Of a stretch of DNA of 46,133 nt, positions 35,120 through 43,602 are shown piece after piece. The notes under the pieces were generated by a model that was not told where the DNA came from, made no database searches, and worked only from the letters and a program-made list of their open reading frames with translations. This DNA comes from Bacillus thermozeamaize (lineage in GTDB: Bacteria > Bacillota > Bacilli > ZCTH02-B2): assembly GCA_002159075.1 (NCBI GenBank), contig LZRT01000130.1:1-46133 (forward strand), given 5' to 3'. How positions within the stretch are numbered: position 1 is the first letter of the stretch; each line of letters starts with the position of its first letter. Made by a program: the position numbers and the translations under genes.

Positions 35120-36244
35120 ATCAGTAACCGAATAATCAACCCGTTAGTTGGTGTTTTTGTCTCCAGAAGCACCATTCACAAATTGACAAATGACAGCGAC
35201 AGATTTGATAGGAACAAATTCAATTCCAAATTCCGGTTTGTCGAACTGAACCAAGCCAGTCATCAAACAGGAATCCCTTTGTATTATTTTTCGGATAATG
35301 ATATTAATTTCAAGAATTTGACAGTCAGGGGAACGTACTATAACAAACTGAAAATGACATGGGAAAGAAAAACCTTTCCCTTACCGGATGTGTTATATGA
35401 CCGTTGCGGCTCCGTCAGGTGGCACACTCAGGAAATAAGGAAGCTTTTTTCGAAACTGGGGATTCCGTCGATCAATGCACAAAATTACTTTGACAAATGG
35501 GATATCCATTTAAATTTACTGGAGATGGAAGAAACCCGCGCCCATTTGCCAATGACCATTCGTTACTGTTGTCAAGATGATCTGAAAGCTTTCATCATGA
35601 TGTACGGTAAAGTCTATATCAAATCGGTAAACGGAAGACGCGGAAAAAAAGTGATGCGTGTCACAAGAATCCCGAACAGGGGATATCAATACAGTTATTA
35701 CGTAAATGGCCTGGTCGTCGGCACTGTAAGACGGTTTCAAGATTTTATCAAAACGGCGCGTCCATTCTTTCATGACAACGATCATGTGATCATCCAGCAG
35801 GCCATTCCTCTCATGCAAATCGGCGACCGCTCTGTCGATTTCCGGGCTGAGGTGCAACGGAACGGACAAGGTGAGCTTGAAATCGTAGGCATCTGCGCGC
35901 GCATCGGTCATCCAAACTCTCCCATCACCACCCATTCCGAAGCTTATCGGTTTGAGGAATTCTTTCAGGACCATCTGAATTATAGCGAGGAGAAAACGGT
36001 ACGCTTGCGGAAGAAGGTGGAGGATTTTCTTCTAAATGTCTATGATTGCATGGAAAAAAACTATGGTCCGTTTGGCGAAATCGGAATTGACTTTGGATTG
36101 GACGAACACGAAAAAATTTGGTTTATCGAATGCAATGCAAAATCGGCGAAAGTATCGCTCAAAAAAGCGTATGATGACAAGACCCTGCAACGGGCATTTA
36201 TCAACCCGCTGGAATATGCCAGGTATATTTACAACTACGAGTAA
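35120..36244 (+). CDS. YheC/YheD-type ATP-grasp protein, second copy, ATC start
   Basis: A protein of about 374 residues homologous to the ATP-grasp part of the gene before it but lacking the N-terminal beta domain. Motifs: PLPDVLYDRCGS, FDKWDIHLNLLEM, VYIKSVNGRRGKKVMRV, VIIQQAIPLMQIGDRSVDFR and IGIDFGLDEHEKIWFIECNA. The frame is open back to a TAG at 35105. The only ribosome binding site, TAGGAGG, is eight bases before an ATC at 35120, and the residues from there (SNRIINPLVGVFVS) match the conserved GPVVGIFVN segment of the first copy. Conventional starts begin only at a TTG at 35183, which would cut off that segment. Either ATC is a rare start codon or an ATG was misread. The gene follows the first copy by 30 bp. 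Confidence 0.85.
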   Translation: MSNRIINPLVGVFVSRSTIHKLTNDSDRFDRNKFNSKFRFVELNQASHQTGIPLYYFSDNDINFKNLTVRGTYYNKLKMTWERKTFPLPDVLYDRCGSVRWHTQEIRKLFSKLGIPSINAQNYFDKWDIHLNLLEMEETRAHLPMTIRYCCQDDLKAFIMMYGKVYIKSVNGRRGKKVMRVTRIPNRGYQYSYYVNGLVVGTVRRFQDFIKTARPFFHDNDHVIIQQAIPLMQIGDRSVDFRAEVQRNGQGELEIVGICARIGHPNSPITTHSEAYRFEEFFQDHLNYSEEKTVRLRKKVEDFLLNVYDCMEKNYGPFGEIGIDFGLDEHEKIWFIECNAKSAKVSLKKAYDDKTLQRAFINPLEYARYIYNYE

Positions 36245-36288
36245 CGTCATCTCCTCCCATTACCCAAAAGATCAAAAAGGAGGCCATC

Positions 36289-37413
36289 TTGGTGATGAAG
36301 ACCAAGTATGTGACCAATATCGAAAAGATCCCCCACTTATCAGAAGGTGAGAAGAAAGCATTAAAACAGGTAACCGAAAAGTTTGTGTTCCGTATCAATG
36401 ACTATTATTTAAATCTGATTGATTGGTCCGACCCTAACGATCCAATTCGAAAAATCGTCATTCCCAATGTAGATGAATTGGAAGAGTACGGCAGTTGGGA
36501 CGCTTCGGACGAAGAAACCAATTATGTCGCAAAAGGCTGCCAGCACAAGTATAAAACAACCGCTCTCCTATTGGTCTCAGAAGTATGCGGAGCCTATTGC
36601 CGCTACTGCTTTCGGAAACGGTTGTTCCGTGCCGATGTGAAGGAAGTAACTTCCGATGTCAACGATGGCATCGATTATATAGCGAGAACTCCCGAGATCA
36701 ACAACGTGCTGCTAACCGGCGGCGATCCGCTCATTTTGGCAACCAAAAAACTGCAGCTCATCCTTGAGAAGTTGAGGGCTATTGAACATGTCAAAATCAT
36801 CCGCATCGGCTCAAAAATGCCGGTGTTCAATCCCATGAGAATTTATGAGGACCAGGAGCTGCTGGATGTGATTCGCCAGCATTCTACTGTGGATCAGCGG
36901 ATCTATATCATGGCACACGTCAACCACCCGAGTGAACTGACGGAAGAGGCAAAAAGGGCTTTCCAGTCTTTACATGATGCAGGAGCCATTGTGGTCAATC
37001 AGACCCCGGTATTAAAAGGGATAAATGACGACCCGGTTGTCCTCGGCGCATTGCTGGATCGGTTGTCCTGGGCGGGAGTCACTCCGTATTATTTCTTTGT
37101 CAACCGGCCGGTGGCCGGAAACCGTTCCTTTGTCCTGACCCTGGAAGAGGTGTACAAAATCGTCGAAGAGGCCAAAGCCAGGACGTCGGGATTGGGGAAA
37201 AGGGTCAGGCTGTGCATGAGCCACAGTTCCGGAAAGATCGAAATCCTGGCGATCGAAAACGGCAAGGCATATCTCAAATATCATCAATCCCGAGACGGGG
37301 AATACGGCAAATTCATGGTTTTGGATTGTCCGAAAGAGGCAACCTGGTTTGATGACTTGCCAGGAAACGAACAATATTGGAAAAAAACGCAAGAATCAAC
37401 AAACGAAGTATGA
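36289..37413 (+). CDS. KamA-family radical SAM aminomutase, short type
   Basis: A radical-SAM, PLP-dependent 2,3-aminomutase-like enzyme of about 374 residues, shorter than classical lysine 2,3-aminomutase (416 or more). The [4Fe-4S]-binding cysteines are C100, C104 and C107 in CGAYCRYCFRKR. NVLLTGGDPLI, RIGSKMPVFNP and HVNHPSELT are conserved. The PLP lysine is in SHSSGKIEIL. From remembered alignments, the two aspartates that grip the lysine side chain in the C. subterminale enzyme are replaced here (YYFFVN and LCMSHSSGK), so the substrate may not be lysine. AAGGAGG lies upstream of TTG GTG ATG; any of the three could be the start. It follows the second ATP-grasp gene by 44 bp. Confidence 0.88.
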   Translation: MVMKTKYVTNIEKIPHLSEGEKKALKQVTEKFVFRINDYYLNLIDWSDPNDPIRKIVIPNVDELEEYGSWDASDEETNYVAKGCQHKYKTTALLLVSEVCGAYCRYCFRKRLFRADVKEVTSDVNDGIDYIARTPEINNVLLTGGDPLILATKKLQLILEKLRAIEHVKIIRIGSKMPVFNPMRIYEDQELLDVIRQHSTVDQRIYIMAHVNHPSELTEEAKRAFQSLHDAGAIVVNQTPVLKGINDDPVVLGALLDRLSWAGVTPYYFFVNRPVAGNRSFVLTLEEVYKIVEEAKARTSGLGKRVRLCMSHSSGKIEILAIENGKAYLKYHQSRDGEYGKFMVLDCPKEATWFDDLPGNEQYWKKTQESTNEV

Positions 37414-37446
37414 TTTTTAAATACAGAGAAAAGGGGAAAGGTACAT

Positions 37447-38901
37447 GTGAATCAAAATCGTACACCCTTGTTCTCAGGATTGGCAGAACATGCGAATCGG
37501 AAGCCCATCCAGTTTCATATCCCAGGCCACAAAAGAGGCGCCTGGATAGAGCCGGAGTTCAGGCGTTTTATCGGGGATAACGCGCTGTCTATCGATTTGA
37601 TCAATATTGCACCCCTCGACGATCTTCACGCTCCATCCGGCATCATTCGCGAAGCGCAAGAGCTGGCGGCGAATGCGTTCGGCGCGGACGGTACGTTATT
37701 CTCCGTACAAGGAACGAGCGGCGCCATCATGACCATGATCCTGTCCGTCTGTTCTCCCGGAGACAAAATCATTGTTCCACGCAATGTGCACAAATCGGTC
37801 CTGACCGCCATGATCCTGGCCGGAGCACAACCGGTTTTTGTTGCTCCGGCGATGGATCGCCGGCTCGGGATTACGCACGGAATCCCGATCAGTTCGCTTA
37901 TTGAAGCGCTCAATCATCATCCCGACACAAAAGCGGTTCTGGTGATCAACCCGACCTATTTCGGCGTTTGCACCGATCTGAAACAGATCGTTCAATTGGC
38001 GCATGCCCACAACATTCCTGTGCTGGTCGATGAAGCCCACGGCGCGCACATTCACTTTCACCACCTGCTTCCCTTGTCCGCCATGCAGGCCGGTGCCGAC
38101 ATGGCGGCCACCAGTATCCACAAGCTGGGAGGGTCGCTGACCCAAAGCTCCATCTTGAATATCCAAAAGGGACGGATCGACCCCAAACGGGTCCAGGTGG
38201 TCCACAGCTTGCTGACGACAACCTCCACCTCTTACATTTTGTTGGCTTCTCTGGATGCCGCCCGCAAACAGCTGGCGCTTCACGGACAACAGCTGCTCGG
38301 AAAAGCTATCCATCTGGCCCAGTACGCACGTCAAAAAATCAATGAAATCCCAGGCCTGTACTGTTTTGGCGAAGAAATTCTCGGAACGGAGGCAACCTAC
38401 GCTTTTGATCCGACCAAATTGACCATCCATGTTCGCGGGCTCGGTATCACCGGTTATGAAACGGAGAAATGGCTGCGGAAAACTCACAACATCGAGGTCG
38501 AATTCAGCGATTTGTATAACATCTTATGCATCATCACACCGGCTGACACCCAAGAAACCGTTCATCGGTTGATTTCTGCCCTGAGACAGTTGGCTGCACA
38601 ACGAGCGAACCAGCAACATGTTGAACGTCCGGAGATCAAACTGCCGGAAATTCCCCGCTTGGCCATCCCGCCGCGAGAGGCTTTTTATGCGGACACGGAA
38701 ATGGTGCCACTTGAGAAAGCGGCAGGGCGAATCATTGCTGAATTCATTTACATGTATCCTCCCGGGATCCCGGTTTTACTGCCGGGAGAAGTGATCTCTC
38801 CGAAGAACATCTCCTATATCAGAGAGCATCTGAAAGCAGGTTTGCCGGTGAAAGGCCCGGAAGACAGTTCCATTCACCATGTGAAGGTGATCAAGGAATA
38901 G
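37447..38901 (+). CDS. speA: Arginine decarboxylase (Orn/Lys/Arg decarboxylase family)
   Basis: A PLP enzyme of 484 residues, strikingly like B. subtilis SpeA from end to end: PVQFHIPGHK-type opening (KPIQFHIPGHKRG), LDDLHAP, SVQGTSGAIMTM, VDEAHGAHIHFH, the PLP lysine K226 in ATSIHKLGGSLTQSS, DLYNILCIITPADTQ, and YPPGIPVLLPGE near the end. It makes agmatine from arginine, the first step of polyamine synthesis in Bacillus. Starts at GTG with AAAGGGGAAAGG. It lies 33 bp after the aminomutase gene. Lysine preference cannot be excluded from sequence alone. Confidence 0.92.
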   Translation: MNQNRTPLFSGLAEHANRKPIQFHIPGHKRGAWIEPEFRRFIGDNALSIDLINIAPLDDLHAPSGIIREAQELAANAFGADGTLFSVQGTSGAIMTMILSVCSPGDKIIVPRNVHKSVLTAMILAGAQPVFVAPAMDRRLGITHGIPISSLIEALNHHPDTKAVLVINPTYFGVCTDLKQIVQLAHAHNIPVLVDEAHGAHIHFHHLLPLSAMQAGADMAATSIHKLGGSLTQSSILNIQKGRIDPKRVQVVHSLLTTTSTSYILLASLDAARKQLALHGQQLLGKAIHLAQYARQKINEIPGLYCFGEEILGTEATYAFDPTKLTIHVRGLGITGYETEKWLRKTHNIEVEFSDLYNILCIITPADTQETVHRLISALRQLAAQRANQQHVERPEIKLPEIPRLAIPPREAFYADTEMVPLEKAAGRIIAEFIYMYPPGIPVLLPGEVISPKNISYIREHLKAGLPVKGPEDSSIHHVKVIKE

Positions 38902-39074
38902 TCCGCGACGGACAATCCTCCTACACTTCGCGAGCGTTTCACCCTTGCCTGCGGCGGAGATAGCTGTTATGCTATCCGAGAATCACCAGCAAATGCCATG
39001 TCAAGGCTGCACATACATGACATGGGTTTACGCAAGATACGAGACAGCGATCAGTCGACAGGAGGATGTTCACC

Positions 39075-39896
39075 ATGTTGCCATCCGTATTCATCTGTCA
39101 CGGCGCGCCCACTCTGGTTCTGGAAGACAACCGGTATACCCGCTTTCTCAGCCAGTTAGCTCATGAATGGGAAAGGCCGCAAGGCATCATCGTATTCACG
39201 GCGCACTGGGAGAGCCCGGTCATTTCAATCACTCACACCGATCAACCCTATGAAACCATTCACGATTTCTACGGGTTCCCAAGGGAAATGTATCACATCC
39301 GCTATCCCGCCAAAGGGTCAACCGGATTATCCCAACGCATCCAGCAACTGCTGGCAAACGAGGGATTGCACGCAGAGCTGGATGCCCATCGCGGATTGGA
39401 CCATGGCGTGTGGGTCCCTTTGAGACTGCTCTATCCGCAAGCAGATATTCCCGTGGTGGCCATCTCCGTCAATCCGGCACGGCCACCGGCGGAACAGTAC
39501 CGCATAGGAAGGGCATTGGCCCCCTTGCGCAGGGAGGACATCCTGATCCTCGGCAGCGGCGCCACGGTTCACAATCTGCGGGCGCTGGAATGGAACCGGC
39601 GCCTTCCGGAGGATGTCGTCCCCTGGGCCGCCTCCTTTGACGACTGGCTCATCCGGCACGTGACGGCCTGGGATCGGGAGACCTTGTTTGACTATGCGCA
39701 GCAGGCCCCGTACGCCAAACTGGCCGTCCCGACCGCAGAGCACTTGATGCCCCTTTTCCTGGCCATGGGCGCTGCCGATGACAAGCGCGAAGCCCGCCTG
39801 CTGCACCGCAGTTACGATTACGGGACGCTCAGCATGATTGCGCTGCAGTTTGGCGGCAACAGCGTCCACAAGGAATCGCCAATCCTCGGCGCTTGA
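39075..39896 (+). CDS. DODA-type extradiol ring-opening dioxygenase family protein (LigB fold)
   Basis: A protein of about 273 residues of the class III extradiol dioxygenase/DODA family, related to 4,5-DOPA dioxygenase and E. coli YgiD. Non-heme iron or zinc ligands are in ICHGAPT, FTAHWES and HRGLDHGVWVPL, with ILGSGATVHNLR and the C-terminal YDYGTLSMIALQFG. The true substrate is unknown for most bacterial members. The start ATG at 39075 has AGGAGG nine bases upstream; the ATG three codons earlier touches the ribosome binding site. A 170-bp gap after speA without a clear terminator leaves it open whether it shares the transcript. Confidence 0.88.
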   Translation: MLPSVFICHGAPTLVLEDNRYTRFLSQLAHEWERPQGIIVFTAHWESPVISITHTDQPYETIHDFYGFPREMYHIRYPAKGSTGLSQRIQQLLANEGLHAELDAHRGLDHGVWVPLRLLYPQADIPVVAISVNPARPPAEQYRIGRALAPLRREDILILGSGATVHNLRALEWNRRLPEDVVPWAASFDDWLIRHVTAWDRETLFDYAQQAPYAKLAVPTAEHLMPLFLAMGAADDKREARLLHRSYDYGTLSMIALQFGGNSVHKESPILGA

Positions 39897-39914
39897 TAAA
39901 CAGGCAAGGGCAGG

Positions 39915-40973
39915 TCAATTTGGCTGGAGGAAGGTCAGCTTGACGCCTTCCTCTTCCAGGATTTCCATGATTCTCAAGTTGCAGTCCTCTTTGACGCGCA
40001 GCCATTCTCCCCAGGCCGTGGTTTTGGTAAAAAAGTGCAAAAAAATGTCCAGGCTGCTCTCGTTCATCCTTTCAAAATGGACGAGGACGGTTTCCGGGTG
40101 AATGTCCGGATGCTCCTGAAGCATCGTCCGGATTTTATCGACGCACTGCTGGATTTTCTCGCGCGGCGTCAGTGGGCTGATCCCCAGGTGGCATGTGACC
40201 CTCCGCTTTCCCATTTTGCTCCAGTTCTTGATCGCCTCGTTGGCCAACACCGAGTTGGGGATCGTCACCAGCGCCTGATCAAAGGTCCGGATCAGCGTGC
40301 TCCGGAACGTGATCTCCTCCACCGTCCCTTCGACACTGGGGGTCTGGATCCAGTCACCGATGGAAAAAGGTTTCTCCGTAATGATCGCGATGCCCCCGAA
40401 CAGGTTGGCCAGCGTATCCTTGGCGGCCAAAGAAATGGCCAAGCCCCCCAGTCCCAACCCTGCGATCAGGCCATCGATCCGGTATCCCCACTCCTGCGCC
40501 AGCACGGTAAAGGCCAGGGCAATCAGCAAAAAACGAAACACTCGGGAGAGAAAAGGGATGAGAATTTGGTCAAATTGCAGGCCATACCGTTCCCCGAGCC
40601 GGACAAGCCATGACGACGACACGCCCGACAGGTTGAACAGCCCCCAGGCAATGAGCAAAATCACCACAGAACGAAACAGTTTGTTGATGAAACCCTCCAT
40701 GCCTGAGACGGGCAGGTATAAAAGCGCCAAATACAGCCCGATGACAATCCAGAACATCCGCAAGGGACGTTGATAAGCCTGCAGCAAAGAATGGACAAAT
40801 TCCGCCCTTGTATTCCCGGTCCACCGCAACACCCTGTGGAACACGGTTTTGGTAAAAATGTTTCGCAGCAACAAAAAACCAAAAAAAATCAAGAGAGCGA
40901 TCAACAGGTTGGTCCACTCATCCATCCATGACGCAAAAAAGGTCTGCAGACTGGCTATGATTGTCTCCATCAT
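39915..40973 (-). CDS. MscS-family mechanosensitive ion channel
   Basis: A small-conductance mechanosensitive channel of 352 residues. Hydrophobic segments lie at about 20-40, 72-95 and 100-118; the pore helix region is LAGLGLGGLAISLAAKDTLANLFGG, the Gly/Ala-rich TM3, followed by the beta domain IITEKPFSIGDWI and IPNSVLANEAIKNWS. It releases solutes on osmotic downshift. It resembles B. subtilis YkuT. The ribosome binding site is GGAAGGGAG. It ends convergently with the dioxygenase gene, 18 bp apart. Confidence 0.92.
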   Translation of the reverse strand: MMETIIASLQTFFASWMDEWTNLLIALLIFFGFLLLRNIFTKTVFHRVLRWTGNTRAEFVHSLLQAYQRPLRMFWIVIGLYLALLYLPVSGMEGFINKLFRSVVILLIAWGLFNLSGVSSSWLVRLGERYGLQFDQILIPFLSRVFRFLLIALAFTVLAQEWGYRIDGLIAGLGLGGLAISLAAKDTLANLFGGIAIITEKPFSIGDWIQTPSVEGTVEEITFRSTLIRTFDQALVTIPNSVLANEAIKNWSKMGKRRVTCHLGISPLTPREKIQQCVDKIRTMLQEHPDIHPETVLVHFERMNESSLDIFLHFFTKTTAWGEWLRVKEDCNLRIMEILEEEGVKLTFLQPN

Positions 40974-41057
40974 CGCTCCCTTCCTGTCTCCCTATGCCCT
41001 GATTGATCGATTTCAACAAACGGCTTGACTTGATCCGTCACTTCATTCCGAAAGCGG

Positions 41058-41759
41058 CTATACCGCCTTGATCTCAATGCCCCCCATAATGGACTGGCAA
41101 CGGAATCGCACCCGCCTCGGCGCCTCATGAAGTTCTCCCTGGCTGGCCTCCAGATTGGCGAAAATCCCGCCGTTGCTTCTTCCAAGCAGTTCCATGCCGC
41201 CCATAATAACAGACCCTTCACAGATGACGGGCAAGTCGCGTGGAACCCTGATCTCTGCGCCGCCCATCAGGGTGGTGACATCAATCACCGTCTCCCCTTC
41301 CGGGATGATCGCCTGGCGCAAATCCAGCTCGATCCCCCCCATAATGGCCGTATAACCTCCGCTTTCCAATTTCCAAGGCCCGTTTTCAAACGTTTTCTGG
41401 ATGCTGCCCATGATGGCCCAGCGGGAGTTGCCTCTTTGCGATGCCCCGAAAAGGATGCGGATGCCGATTAATATGATCACCAGCGGCCAGAACACTTTCC
41501 ACAACCAGGAAAGATCAATCGTCCACCAACCGAGATTCCGCGCCAAAAAGAGGACTCCCAGCAGCGCAATGATCCCGCCGGCCAGCATTCCCCCTCCTTT
41601 TTGCGAAACCATCATCGAGACGCCCACCACAATCAAAATCACAGGCCAAAAATGGCTGAAAATCCATCCCAGACTGATTTCTGCAAAACCCAGATTATCG
41701 AGCAGAAGGGTTACCCCTATCACCAACAGGATAATCCCTGCCAACCATCTGCCACCCAT
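41058..41759 (-). CDS. LiaF-like membrane protein
   Basis: A 233-residue protein with four hydrophobic segments in the first 110 residues (GIILLVIGVTLLLDNLGF, FWPVILIVVGVSMMV, IIALLGVLFLARNLG, WPLVIILIGIRILFG) and a C-terminal beta-helix-like domain with repeated IMGG motifs (YTAIMGGIELDL, TLMGGAEIRV, SVIMGGMELLG, SIMGGIEI). This is the LiaF/'cell wall-active antibiotics response' architecture. LiaF inhibits the LiaSR two-component system; no liaRS is in the window. The ATG at 41759 has GGGGAGGG. It starts one base after the ABC transporter gene stop and belongs to that operon, hinting at a shared role in envelope or drug stress. Confidence 0.85.
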   Translation of the reverse strand: MGGRWLAGIILLVIGVTLLLDNLGFAEISLGWIFSHFWPVILIVVGVSMMVSQKGGGMLAGGIIALLGVLFLARNLGWWTIDLSWLWKVFWPLVIILIGIRILFGASQRGNSRWAIMGSIQKTFENGPWKLESGGYTAIMGGIELDLRQAIIPEGETVIDVTTLMGGAEIRVPRDLPVICEGSVIMGGMELLGRSNGGIFANLEASQGELHEAPRRVRFRCQSIMGGIEIKAV

Positions 41760-41760
41760 A

Positions 41761-43602
41761 CTAACCCTCCCCATTTCGCGATGAACCCATTTTATCAAAC
41801 TGCGGAACGAAGTGGAACGGACCGCGCTGCAATGTGTACAATTCTTTGTAACGCCCTCCTTTAGCCAGCAGCGCTTCATGCGTCCCCATTTCAACAATCC
41901 GCCCCCGCTCCAGCAGAATGATCTTGTCCGCATGCCGGATGGTTGACAGGCGATGAGCCACGATCAGCATCGTCCGCCCTTGGGAAATCCGGCGGAGCGC
42001 AACCTGGACCGCCTGCTCCGTCTCCGAATCAATGTGGGCGGTCGCCTCATCAAGCACCAGAATGTCCGGATCATCCACAATCGCACGCGCAAAGGCCAGC
42101 AGCTGGCGCTGCCCCATGGACAGGGTAACCCCCCGCTCGCCAAGCGGTGTCCGCAAGCCCAACGGAAGCGACTGGATAAACGCCTCCAAGCCCACCATGC
42201 GCACCACCTGGTGCAGCCGTTCTTCGCTGACGGCACGGTTTAACGCAATGTTGCCGGCGATGTCGCCGGAAAACAGAAACACATCCTGGGGGACAATCCC
42301 CATACGGGAGCGCAGCTCGGCCACCGGAATTTCCCGGATGTCCATCCCGTCCAGCCGGATGCTTCCCTTTTGACATTCATAAAACCGCGACAAGAGGCGG
42401 GTGATGGAGGTTTTCCCCGCCCCGGTCTCGCCCACCAGAGCCACCGTCTCTCCGGGACGCACCTGAAAACTGACCCCTTTTAGCACCCAGTCCTCTTCCT
42501 CGTAAGCGAACCAGACATTGTCGAAGACAATCTCGCCGCGCACCGGCCTGGGCAAGGCGGCTGCCCCGGCACGTCCTTTCGGCCCCACCGGCTCCTGCAA
42601 GAAGGCAAACAGCCGTTCAGCAGACGCCATCGCGCTTTGAATCTGCGCGAAGCGGTCAGCCAACGCAGACAAGGGGGCAAAAAACTGACGGACATACTGG
42701 GTAAAGGCAAACACCACGCCAAAGGTCACCTGGTCATCCAGCGCAGCCACTCCGCCGATCCAAAGCAACAGTGCCAGAGCCAGGTTGCCGAGCAGCACGA
42801 TGACGGGCTGAAACACCGAGTTGACGGTCATGATCCGCATCCCCGCCCGGTAATAGGCGTCGTTGATTTCATCAAAAGCCTTTTGCTGCTGCGCTTCGCG
42901 GACAAACGCCTGAATCACCTGCATGCCGGCAAGATTCTCGCCCAAAAAAGCGTTCAGGCGGGACAACCACAGCCTCACATTCCGACGCGCTTCCCGCACC
43001 AGACGCCTGTACAACTGGGTGACGAGAAACAACAGCGGCATGACAGCCAGGCAGACCCCCGTCAAGAGGGGGCTCATCTGCCACATCACCAGGAAAATGG
43101 CGAGCAAAAGCAACACTTCTTTGACCAGATTGACCACGACCTGCGCGTACAGTTGGTTGAGCGCCTCGGTGTCATTGGTCACTCTCGTGACCAGGCGGCC
43201 GGCAGCGTTCCGATCAAAAAAGGACATCGGCATCCGGACAAGATGGGCAAACACCTCTTGGCGAAGGTTGTAAATGATGCGCTGTCCCGTCATTTCCAGC
43301 AAAAACTGTTGGGCATACTGAAGCAGCGACGAGAAAAGGACCAATCCGAGAAAGAGCGCGCCCAGCCCGAGCAACCCCCACCCGTCCGGAGACCGGGAAA
43401 GGATGTGGTTGTCAATCGCCACCTTGATCAGATAAGGTCGCGCCACATCGGCGGCCACCAACAGCAGGGACAAACACAAGGCCAGAAACATCACCGGCCA
43501 GAAGGGACGGGTATAGCCAAGCATCCACCGGAACAGGCGCCGATCTGACATGTTTTCCTGTCCCGCGTCCCGCCGCTTATCCGGATGTGTGACGCTTTCC
43601 AT
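41761..43602 (-). CDS. ABC exporter half-transporter, BmrD/YheH-like
   Basis: A 613-residue fused membrane-ATPase protein. Six transmembrane helices lie at about 30-320, followed by the ATPase domain: Walker A GETGAGKTS, signature LSMGQRQLLAFARAI, Walker B ILVLDEATAHID with the catalytic Glu, and the H-loop VAHRLST. Paired with the gene upstream it resembles the heterodimeric multidrug exporter YheI/YheH (BmrC/BmrD). The start at 43602 (MESVTHPDKRRD) has GGGAGG and overlaps the end of the upstream gene by 26 bp. Confidence 0.93.
   Translation of the reverse strand: MESVTHPDKRRDAGQENMSDRRLFRWMLGYTRPFWPVMFLALCLSLLLVAADVARPYLIKVAIDNHILSRSPDGWGLLGLGALFLGLVLFSSLLQYAQQFLLEMTGQRIIYNLRQEVFAHLVRMPMSFFDRNAAGRLVTRVTNDTEALNQLYAQVVVNLVKEVLLLLAIFLVMWQMSPLLTGVCLAVMPLLFLVTQLYRRLVREARRNVRLWLSRLNAFLGENLAGMQVIQAFVREAQQQKAFDEINDAYYRAGMRIMTVNSVFQPVIVLLGNLALALLLWIGGVAALDDQVTFGVVFAFTQYVRQFFAPLSALADRFAQIQSAMASAERLFAFLQEPVGPKGRAGAAALPRPVRGEIVFDNVWFAYEEEDWVLKGVSFQVRPGETVALVGETGAGKTSITRLLSRFYECQKGSIRLDGMDIREIPVAELRSRMGIVPQDVFLFSGDIAGNIALNRAVSEERLHQVVRMVGLEAFIQSLPLGLRTPLGERGVTLSMGQRQLLAFARAIVDDPDILVLDEATAHIDSETEQAVQVALRRISQGRTMLIVAHRLSTIRHADKIILLERGRIVEMGTHEALLAKGGRYKELYTLQRGPFHFVPQFDKMGSSRNGEG

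Noticed and set aside
38902-39074. A small gene or terminator between speA and the dioxygenase
   Set aside because: Only a short GTCCG/CGGAC hairpin without a T run and weak frames were seen.
40974-41057. A terminator after the LiaF-like gene
   Set aside because: No stem with a T run was found on either strand.
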